Source: Opitutales bacterium
GTDB taxonomy: Bacteria; Verrucomicrobiota; Verrucomicrobiia; Opitutales; UBA953
Length of the DNA stretch: 64,000 nt
Direction of reading: 5' to 3'
NCBI GenBank assembly: GCA_024697185.1
Contig: JAILGB010000013.1
Coordinates: forward strand, 1 to 64,000
Shown in pieces: positions 18,126-24,513 of the stretch. Within the stretch, counting starts at the first letter, position 1. Each line of letters begins with the position of its first letter. The translations under genes were made by a program, and so were the position numbers. The notes below the pieces were generated by a model. It made no database searches and was not told where the DNA came from. It saw only the letters and a list, made by a program, of their open reading frames with translations.

Positions 18126-19110
18126 AACGATTGGCTAAAAACGAACAGACGAAAATCTGCAACTGGTGATAAAACATAATGGGCAGGACAAGCAGCCCCA
18201 AATTGATATCGCCGGCGAGTGCGGCACTCCCGAAAACGATTTTTGCAATCGGGATCCCGCTCGCCAATGTTTTTTTGGAACCGCAAAAAACCGTCGTGAT
18301 CGCGTCCTCGACCTTAAAGTGCAGCAAGCGGGCGGCCACCGACGAAATCGCCAGTGCCAGAGCCAGAACGACCGCGGCGCCGGCAAAGGTTTCCAACAAG
18401 ACAATCCAGCCGTGTTCCCGCCAAAGTCCCGACTCCACAGCGTCCGAAAACGACGAAAAAACAATCAGCAAAATCACCGCACTGTCAAAAAGATTGATAA
18501 ACGGCTTGATCGCGGGAACGTGTTTTTTGAAAAAAATCCGCGCCGCCTGCCCCAGGGCAAAGGGGAAAAAGAGCAGCAAAAACAAATATAAAACCGTCTC
18601 CCCCAAGGGCAAAGTCTCTCCCGTCGTCGTTGCAAAAATACTCAGCAGGAGCGGCGTTACAAAAATTCCTATCAGATTGGAAAAACTCGCGTTAAAAATC
18701 GCTGCGGGAACGTTCCCGCGGGCAATAGCCACCATCGCAACGCTCGAAGAAATCGTGCTCGGCAAAGCGCCCAAAAAATAAAATCCCAAAATCAATCCCG
18801 CCGGGAAAAGCGTTCCCACCACCGCGCAAAACGGCAGCATCATTAGCGGGAACACGACAAAAGTCATCAGCTGCACCACAAGATGAACCCGCCACGACAA
18901 GAGCCCGTTTTTCAAATTTTCAACCGACAAAGTGATCCCGTGAAAAAAGAAAACCAAGGAAATGCCGATATTCGCCAAATCGTTGGCATGCAAAAAACCG
19001 TCGTGGCAACCCGCCTGCGGGAACGCCGTCGCCAGCAAAACCGCAGCGATCATCCCCAGCAAAAACCACTGTTTTTTTAAAAATGTCCGCAAAATGAGCA
19101 TCTGATTCAT
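18109..19110 (-). CDS. YfeH-like bile acid:sodium symporter family transporter
   Basis: A 333-residue inner-membrane protein with about ten hydrophobic segments, of the SBF-like (BASS superfamily) branch that includes E. coli YfeH. Start ATG 19110 (MNQMLILRTF) is preferred over an upstream in-frame start. Characteristic stretches are LVFFFHGITLS, LGALPSTISSSVAM, FCGSKKTLASGIPI and VLPIMFYHQLQIF. Substrate unknown; family members take organic anions with Na+. Its 3' end overlaps thiE by 17 bp, so the two are co-expressed; transport of a thiamine precursor is a possibility, not shown. Confidence 0.85.
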   Translation of the reverse strand: MNQMLILRTFLKKQWFLLGMIAAVLLATAFPQAGCHDGFLHANDLANIGISLVFFFHGITLSVENLKNGLLSWRVHLVVQLMTFVVFPLMMLPFCAVVGTLFPAGLILGFYFLGALPSTISSSVAMVAIARGNVPAAIFNASFSNLIGIFVTPLLLSIFATTTGETLPLGETVLYLFLLLFFPFALGQAARIFFKKHVPAIKPFINLFDSAVILLIVFSSFSDAVESGLWREHGWIVLLETFAGAAVVLALALAISSVAARLLHFKVEDAITTVFCGSKKTLASGIPIAKIVFGSAALAGDINLGLLVLPIMFYHQLQIFVCSFLANRYAKRP

Positions 19111-19167
19111 TTTAAAATCCACAGCGCGTTCCCGCAAGAATCCGTTCCCGACAGGATTTCAGACGAC

Positions 19168-19206
19168 AAAAAAACGCGCGTTCCCGAAAGCCGTTCCCGC
19201 GCGTTC
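19168..19206 (-). terminator. Terminator after outer-membrane protein gene
   Basis: 7-bp stem ACGCGCG / CGCGCGT around two direct copies of CGTTCCC, followed on the minus strand by a T-run, 20 bp past the stop. Confidence 0.6.
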
Positions 19207-19225
19207 AAAATTTACCGATGCCCTA

Positions 19226-19879
19226 TTAAAACGCGAATCTGACGCCGACGGTGATGACGGCATAATTGACTTTTTCCGTCTCCACTGTCGCTCCCGCGAC
19301 TTTAAAGTCATTTTCCGCCGTCGTTCCCATCCAGCGTCCGCTCGCCGTCAGGCTCCAACGATCCGTCAAACGGGTATCGACGCGCAGATAGGCGCCGTAA
19401 AAAACGCCAATGTCCGAATCCGTCTTATCGACATCCCAAGGGACGCCGCCGACATTGCCCTTTGACTCCAATCGCGCGCTGCGCACATCCACACCGCCCA
19501 TCAAGCCGGCAGTCAAATGAACCGTCTCCGTCAGATTAAACTGCAAACCGACCTGCAAGCCGCCAAAAACATCCGCCTGGGAAAATTTGTCACCGCGATA
19601 AGTCGTTGCCGTCAGTTCGTCTTCCTCCTCCGAACCGCCGCCAATCGACAGAATGCCGGCGAGATCCAACGAAAGCAGATCCGAATCGAGATCCACCGTC
19701 GTTCCCGCCGTGCTCCAAAAACCGCCGATCGAAACTTTCTTGAAACCTTTGATGATGTTTGCATCCGCGGCACCGCCAAAGCCTTCCATCGTCACATAAA
19801 AATCTTTATCGGCGGCAGCCGAGCAAAGCGTTCCCGCAGCGCAGGCAAGCGCTGACAATGTCAAAAGAATTTTTTTCAT
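19226..19879 (-). CDS. Outer-membrane beta-barrel protein
   Basis: Start ATG 19879 (MKKILLTLSA) gives a signal peptide cleaved near CSAAA. The 190-residue mature protein alternates aromatic/hydrophobic and polar residues, with Gly-rich turns (GGSEEEDELT) and ends AVITVGVRFAF. The terminal Phe and alternating pattern are hallmarks of a BAM-inserted beta-barrel, about eight strands. LTDRWSLTASGRW also suits a barrel strand. Function unknown; structural relatives are OmpA/OmpX-size barrels. Flanked by terminators on both sides, so single-gene. Confidence 0.8.
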   Translation of the reverse strand: MKKILLTLSALACAAGTLCSAAADKDFYVTMEGFGGAADANIIKGFKKVSIGGFWSTAGTTVDLDSDLLSLDLAGILSIGGGSEEEDELTATTYRGDKFSQADVFGGLQVGLQFNLTETVHLTAGLMGGVDVRSARLESKGNVGGVPWDVDKTDSDIGVFYGAYLRVDTRLTDRWSLTASGRWMGTTAENDFKVAGATVETEKVNYAVITVGVRFAF

Positions 19880-19993
19880 AGTCACAACAAATCTAATGGG
19901 GTTAACTGCGTCCGGAGCGCCTCTCCGCCCGCAACATTATTTTAGGCACGACAAAAAGAGCTTGTCAAATTGGCGCGAGAACCGAGCCGGCAT

Positions 19994-20037
19994 AAAAAAA
20001 TCGTTCCCGCGAGCCTGAACTTGGCGGGAACGATTTC
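19994..20037 (-). terminator. Motif-built terminator after PEP-CTERM protease-like gene
   Basis: Stem TCGTTCCCGC / GCGGGAACGA with a 13-nt loop, followed on the minus strand by seven T, 23 bp past the stop. Confidence 0.88.
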
Positions 20038-20059
20038 AAACCCGGGAACGGCGTTCCCG

Positions 20060-21028
20060 TCAGCGGCGACGGCGGCGCGTTCCCGCCAATGCCAACGCCA
20101 GCGTTCCCGCCCAAAGCCCAAAAAGCGACGGCTCGGGAATCATCGACCAGCCCATGAGCGACATCAGTCCGATCTCCGCCTCCGTCGGCGAACGGTGCGA
20201 GACTCCGTTGACGAGCGCGTATTGCATCAAGGCATCCGGATCGCTCTCGGCGTCGATATGCGAAAAACTGCTACCTTCAATATAGGACGCAGGATTGTAA
20301 ACCCACAAATCCGTGCCGTCCAAAAGAATTTTTTCACCCAAGGCGACGACGGGAGCGTTATCGCTTGCCTCCGCTTTTTCGACCAAAGTTTGCGCATCGC
20401 CCTCTTTTCTCAACAAACTGTCAAACGCCGTATAAAGGACCGTTTCTCCGTCTGCCATAAAAGTGCAGTCCGATTGCAGATTGGAAGAAAATCCGATGCC
20501 GTGACCCAATTCGTGCGTGAGCACACTTTGAAAATCATAAAGCTCGCTCCATCCCGAAAACGGTGTCACACCATAATAAAACTTATCGACATAATCGTAG
20601 TTGCAAAAAATCTGGACGTCATAGGAGCCGGTCTCAGAGCCTGTATTGCTTACACCGTCGCGCCAGATTTTTTCCGCTAAAGTCGAAACCTGCTGGAAGC
20701 CTGCCTCCAGCCGATACGACATCGGCGATCCCGCATAAGCCAAGGCTCCGCTACCGCTTTCCCAAAAGACTCCGACGGTCAGCGTGCGGCCGGGCGTATT
20801 GAGAATAAGATTGTCCCAAGTGGTCAACGAACGCACGACGGCGTCAATCTGCGTCTGCGTCCATGTGGCGACCGAACCGCCCGCCAAGGTGTTAAAACCG
20901 TTTTCGCCCTCGTCTTGAAAAAAACATTTGAACGTATCGCCAATCACAACGACCTGCTCTGCCAGAAGTCCCGCGGGAACACAAAACGCAAATGCGGACG
21001 CCGCAATCAAAAGTTTTTTAAAATTCAT
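20060..21028 (-). CDS. PEP-CTERM protein with metzincin-like zinc site
   Basis: Exported 322-residue protein. Signal peptide at 1-22 (MNFKKLLIAA ... GLLA). Near 175 is LTHELGHGIGFSS, the HExxHxxGF zinc helix of metzincins, and about 90 residues on is a Met-turn-like LMSLMGW. The usual third ligand after the Gly is not obvious, so activity is uncertain. The C-terminus is a PEP-CTERM sorting signal: IPEPS, a hydrophobic helix, then a five-Arg cluster, which directs an exosortase to process and export the protein. The DNA for this tail is a near copy of that in the GDSL gene at 34,413. Probably a surface or matrix-associated protease-like protein. Confidence 0.8.
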   Translation of the reverse strand: MNFKKLLIAASAFAFCVPAGLLAEQVVVIGDTFKCFFQDEGENGFNTLAGGSVATWTQTQIDAVVRSLTTWDNLILNTPGRTLTVGVFWESGSGALAYAGSPMSYRLEAGFQQVSTLAEKIWRDGVSNTGSETGSYDVQIFCNYDYVDKFYYGVTPFSGWSELYDFQSVLTHELGHGIGFSSNLQSDCTFMADGETVLYTAFDSLLRKEGDAQTLVEKAEASDNAPVVALGEKILLDGTDLWVYNPASYIEGSSFSHIDAESDPDALMQYALVNGVSHRSPTEAEIGLMSLMGWSMIPEPSLFGLWAGTLALALAGTRRRRR

Positions 21029-21105
21029 AAGTATGTTAATTCTACCTATGAACGGTAACGGATGCAATTTTTTATCTTATACCACGAGCGCGTTCCCGTC
21101 CCGCC

Positions 21106-21654
21106 CTACAAAGTTTTAGGCTCCGCGGGAACGGAATCGGACTGCTTGTTTTTGGCGGCGATATAAAGTTGCGAAACAAGCAGGCGGTTGAGGCTGTTTA
21201 TCCATTCCGGCACTTTCCGGTGAATCGTTGTTTTCGTCTGCTCCAAATTGACGGATTCAGGCACGTCCGGGATCAATTTTCCGGATTCCGCTATCCGATA
21301 GCACACACGCATATAGTGCGCGCGAACGGAAAAACCGACTTGAATCCATGTATTGCCGGGATCGCGGTTTTCCACACGCCACTGGGAGAGCCAATATCTG
21401 TGTTTCCCCACGTCGTTCGCCCCGTTTATCGTTTCTTCAACAATGTCCAAAACCTCCGCATTCGTCAATCCTTTGGGGATATCGACGGGAAGAACGCCTT
21501 TGACGCGGTTGTGAATTTCCGGGCCTCTTAAAACGCGCGTGATTCCAGCCGTTTTTTTAAACCTGCACCCGGCGACGGGAACGACGACAAGCGCCGTCAG
21601 CAACAATGAAAAAATAATAAAGCTTAATTTTTTTATCGATTTAAGGGTCGCCAT
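21106..21654 (-). CDS. Unknown lipoprotein
   Basis: Start ATG 21654 (MATLKSIKKL), with ATG 21663 three codons earlier as alternative. A lipobox (VVPVAGC) follows a hydrophobic signal, predicting lipid attachment. The 150-residue mature part contains VLPVDIPKGLTNAEVLDIV, YWLSQWRVENRDPGNTWIQVGF and a conserved-looking helical end. Looks like a small globular periplasmic lipoprotein of unknown family. The longer frame upstream overlaps thi4 and is not real. It is followed by the PEP-CTERM gene after a short gap. Confidence 0.7.
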   Translation of the reverse strand: MATLKSIKKLSFIIFSLLLTALVVVPVAGCRFKKTAGITRVLRGPEIHNRVKGVLPVDIPKGLTNAEVLDIVEETINGANDVGKHRYWLSQWRVENRDPGNTWIQVGFSVRAHYMRVCYRIAESGKLIPDVPESVNLEQTKTTIHRKVPEWINSLNRLLVSQLYIAAKNKQSDSVPAEPKTL

Positions 21655-21713
21655 GCAAAACATTTTAAAACTCCGGCGGCGTTCCCGCAATAAATCGGCA
21701 CACAAAACAAACA

Positions 21714-21750
21714 AATAAAAAACGCGCGGAGCTTTTTTACTCCGCGCGCG
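21714..21750 (-). terminator. Terminator after thi4
   Basis: 9-bp stem CGCGCGGAG / CTCCGCGCG with a T-rich loop; an A-run at 21,714-21,722 gives the T-tail on the minus strand. Not built from the iterated motif. Confidence 0.85.
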
Positions 21751-21778
21751 ATTGCGTTCCCGTCTTGAGAACCGGATT

Positions 21779-22570
21779 TTATTTTTTAAGTTTTTGAATG
21801 ACCAGCTTTGCGACTTTTTCTCCGGAGAGAAGCATACCGCCAAAAATCGGTCCCATGCGATAACCGCCCATAATGTTGTTGGCGCACATGCCGCAGGCAA
21901 AAAGTCCCGGATAGTATTCGCGAGTGTTTTCGATAGTCGAGGGTTCACCTTCCGCGACCCACATCGGTCTTTCGCCGATAATGCCGCCGGTCGGGGTTTC
22001 GAGCTTGATTTGAGCTTTTTTTACCGCCAGCTGGACGATTTCACAGGGGTGCCCGGTGCCGTCGATAACGCAAGAGGCGACGACCGTAAGCGGATCGACG
22101 TGCATACCGAGGCGTTCGACAGGCGTCCAGTTGATCACCAGACCTCCGATGGCGTCGTTTTTGAAAATAACATCCTCGACACTGACGGAGTTAAAGATCT
22201 TGGCGCCGGCTTTGATTGCGTTGTAAATCAGTCCGGAAGCCATTTCAACGGAATCGAGAATGTGGTAGCCGCTCGCCCCTTCGACAGGCTTGTGGGCGAT
22301 GCCGGCTTCGTCGAGCAGATGGAACGCGCTTTCTTGGACAACGACTTCGTTAAAAAGCATTCCGCCGCCCCATGTGCCGCCGCCGGGAGCAAGTTTACGT
22401 TCAAAAATCGCCACTTTGAGTCCGGCTTCCGCCAATTTGCGTGCCGCCACGAGCGCCGAAGGCCCGCCGCCGACAATTGCCACATCCAGCACAAGACTTT
22501 CGAGCAGTTTTTTGCTAAAATTCTGCACGATGGCCGCGCTGATCGCATTCTCTGTAGGTAATGTTTCCAT
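21779..22570 (-). CDS. thi4: Sulfide-dependent ADP-thiazole synthase, Thi4 type
   Basis: Makes the thiazole moiety of thiamine from NAD+ and glycine. Residues 28-60 are the FAD/NAD-type Rossmann loop (VAIVGGGPSALVAARKLA), followed by PGGGTWGGGM. In yeast THI4 a Cys before the DP dipeptide donates sulfur and the enzyme works once; here the position is His (GMHVDPLTV), as in methanogen Thi4 that uses free sulfide catalytically with iron. This fits an anaerobic, sulfide-rich habitat. C-terminal GGYRMGPIFGGMLLSG is conserved. It is last in the run ileS-dksA-lspA-thi4 (38 bp after lspA), followed by a terminator. Confidence 0.93.
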   Translation of the reverse strand: METLPTENAISAAIVQNFSKKLLESLVLDVAIVGGGPSALVAARKLAEAGLKVAIFERKLAPGGGTWGGGMLFNEVVVQESAFHLLDEAGIAHKPVEGASGYHILDSVEMASGLIYNAIKAGAKIFNSVSVEDVIFKNDAIGGLVINWTPVERLGMHVDPLTVVASCVIDGTGHPCEIVQLAVKKAQIKLETPTGGIIGERPMWVAEGEPSTIENTREYYPGLFACGMCANNIMGGYRMGPIFGGMLLSGEKVAKLVIQKLKK

Positions 22571-22608
22571 AAGTTTGTTTTTAGTTTTATGATTAAGAAA
22601 AAAGAATT

Positions 22609-23226
22609 CTATTGTTTTTTACTCAGTTCGTCAATATCCGGATAGTCGCCCTCTTCGCGATTGCCCATAAAGCGATTTCGAAGATCTTTGTAATAAGAAA
22701 TCAGATTGATCAACAAAAAATAGAAGACTCCGAGGCAAATCCCGCAGTCGGCTACATTAAAACTCGGCCAATGCATATCGATGAGCGGGAGTTTGAAATC
22801 CAAAAAATCGATGACAAAACCGTGAAAAATCCTATCGACAAGATTTCCGATAATCCCGCCGCAGAGCAAACCCATCGGCAACTGGACCTCCTTTTTTTTG
22901 ATCTCAAGCGTGCGGCGAAAATAAAAAAACATGCCGAGGCAGCCGATCGCGAAGAGGCTCAACAAGAATCGTTGTCCCGAAAACATCGACCATGCGGCGC
23001 CATAATTGCGAACATGGACAATATTAAAAAAACCGGGAATGACGACTAACGGATCGTGTCCGTAGCCGTCACCGAATGTCGGGAAATCTAATGTCAGCGC
23101 AATCAGACACTTGCTGAACTGATCTAAGACCAAGACCGAAAATAAACTTTTCCAAAAAAGCGAATACGCGCGGGAACGACAAAACGCCGACACCGCAAAC
23201 TCGAGTATCTTTGAAAAAATCAACAT
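22609..23226 (-). CDS. lspA: Lipoprotein signal peptidase (signal peptidase II)
   Basis: Inner-membrane aspartic protease that removes the signal peptide of lipoproteins after lipidation. 205 residues, longer than the usual ~165 because of N- and C-terminal extensions. Four helices. The two catalytic Asp are in GGIIGNLVDRIFHG and FNVADCGI, and VRNYGAAWSMF is the other signature. It starts 3 bp after the DksA-like gene, in the order ileS-dksA-lspA found in several Verrucomicrobia. Clients in the window include the lipoproteins at 21,106 and 47,375. Confidence 0.95.
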   Translation of the reverse strand: MLIFSKILEFAVSAFCRSRAYSLFWKSLFSVLVLDQFSKCLIALTLDFPTFGDGYGHDPLVVIPGFFNIVHVRNYGAAWSMFSGQRFLLSLFAIGCLGMFFYFRRTLEIKKKEVQLPMGLLCGGIIGNLVDRIFHGFVIDFLDFKLPLIDMHWPSFNVADCGICLGVFYFLLINLISYYKDLRNRFMGNREEGDYPDIDELSKKQ

Positions 23227-23229
23227 CGA

Positions 23230-24492
23230 TTAAAGATTGTCGATATCGCTGCTGTCCAATTTGTCAGAAGACGGCGCGTTCGAATCGTCATCGTCGTCTC
23301 TCTGGGTCGGACGATCGCCATCGTCCATAATGTCCGTAATCGTCGTCTCAGAGACCTTGCGACGCGCCATCTGCGCCTCTTCTTTTTCAACCTTGCGCTG
23401 CTCTGCCGCGCCACGGCGGGCGTAGGGAACTTTTTTGAGACGTTCCATCGAAATCGGCTTGCCGGTCACTTCGTCGATCCCGTATTTGCCGTTGCGCATA
23501 CGTTCGATCGCCGCGTAGATTTCGCTCAAGATACGCTTAACGCTCTCGATGCGAACAATAGCGACATCGCGGTCAAAAGCCTCCGTGTGCGTGTCCGCGG
23601 TATGATCGCCAAGTGCAGCAAAATCACCCGTTTCCTCCTTGGACTCACGAACATTGAGCTTGGCATTATAATCATCGAGCATTTTTTGATTTTCGTCGCG
23701 CAACTTCAAAAGTTCCTCGTAAAGATGAATCCATTTTTTAGGAATCATCTTCATCTCATCCTCCGCCGCCGTCGCCGAAAACGGATCGAAACCGCCGAAC
23801 AGATCCTTGACCGAAGCCGGACCGACCGCCTTGTCGCTCTTTTTTGCCTTGGGCAAAGTCAACAAAACAGTAATCTTGTCATGGCGCACCGGCTCGACAG
23901 AAATCTCCTCAGGATTATAACGCTTAAAAACCTGCGGTCCCACCAAATCAAGCAAAATCTGCAACTCGCGCAAAGAATATGCATAACGGGAACACATTTT
24001 TAAAGTCTCATTACTCGACCTGACATCGCGCGGAACGGCAATCTCCTCTTTTTGCGCGGGAACGGGAGACTTCACTGCCGCCTTTTTCGCGGGAACGGAA
24101 GGCTTCGCCGCCACTTTCTTCGCGGGAACGGAAGGCTTTACCGCCGCCTTCTTCGCGGGAACGGAAGGCTTTACCGCCGCCTTTTTCGCGGGAATGGAAG
24201 GCTTCGCCGACGCTTTCTTCGCAGGAACGGAAGGCTTCGCCGACGTTTTCTTCGCGGGAACGGAAGGCTTCGCTGCCGCCTTCTTCGCGGGAACGGAAGG
24301 CTTCGCCGCCACTTTCTTCACGGGAGCGGAAGGCTTCGCCGCCGCTTTCTTCGCGGGAACGGAAGGCTTCGCCGCCGTTTTCTTCGCGGGAACGGAAGGC
24401 TTTACCGCCGCCTTTTTCGCGGGAACGGAAGGCTTTACTGCCGCTTTCTTCACAAAAACGATTTTTTTTGCAGGCTTTTTATTTTTTGCCAT
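23230..24492 (-). CDS. DksA/TraR-like protein with long KPSVPAKKA repeat arm
   Basis: Residues 18-149 are twelve tandem 11-residue repeats (consensus AAKPSVPAKKA), a basic, Pro-rich disordered arm like that of AlgP or histone H1. Residues 280-385 resemble DksA/TraR: a coiled coil (LRDENQKMLDDYNAKL ... IESVKRILSEIYAAIERM), then GKYGIDEVTGKPISMERLKKVPYA. The zinc-finger Cys are all replaced (GID, TGK, ARRGAAEQ), so it is a Cys-less DksA variant. The tail is acidic (DDDDDS, SSDIDNL). Probably binds RNA polymerase's secondary channel; the basic arm may bind nucleic acid (inference). Between ileS and lspA, likely one operon. Confidence 0.8.
   Translation of the reverse strand: MAKNKKPAKKIVFVKKAAVKPSVPAKKAAVKPSVPAKKTAAKPSVPAKKAAAKPSAPVKKVAAKPSVPAKKAAAKPSVPAKKTSAKPSVPAKKASAKPSIPAKKAAVKPSVPAKKAAVKPSVPAKKVAAKPSVPAKKAAVKSPVPAQKEEIAVPRDVRSSNETLKMCSRYAYSLRELQILLDLVGPQVFKRYNPEEISVEPVRHDKITVLLTLPKAKKSDKAVGPASVKDLFGGFDPFSATAAEDEMKMIPKKWIHLYEELLKLRDENQKMLDDYNAKLNVRESKEETGDFAALGDHTADTHTEAFDRDVAIVRIESVKRILSEIYAAIERMRNGKYGIDEVTGKPISMERLKKVPYARRGAAEQRKVEKEEAQMARRKVSETTITDIMDDGDRPTQRDDDDDSNAPSSDKLDSSDIDNL
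24046..24441 (-). repeat. Twelve 33-bp tandem repeats carrying the iterated motif
   Basis: Twelve in-frame 33-bp units encode AAKPSVPAKKA variants in the DksA-like gene. Almost every unit contains GCGGGAACGGAAGGC, i.e. one copy of the window-wide motif (VPA in the protein). A few copies are degraded (GGGAATGG, GGGAGCGG, AGGAACGG). Tandem coding repeats like this can vary in number by slippage. Confidence 0.9.
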
Positions 24493-24513
24493 AGTAAAAA
24501 TGATTATACGATT

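Noticed and set aside
21655-21948. 280-residue form of the lipoprotein
   Set aside because: The extension overlaps thi4 and would hide the signal peptide and lipobox.
24046-24441. CRISPR-like regular repeats
   Set aside because: The 33-bp units are contiguous, with no spacers, and stay in frame in a protein; they are a coding tandem repeat.
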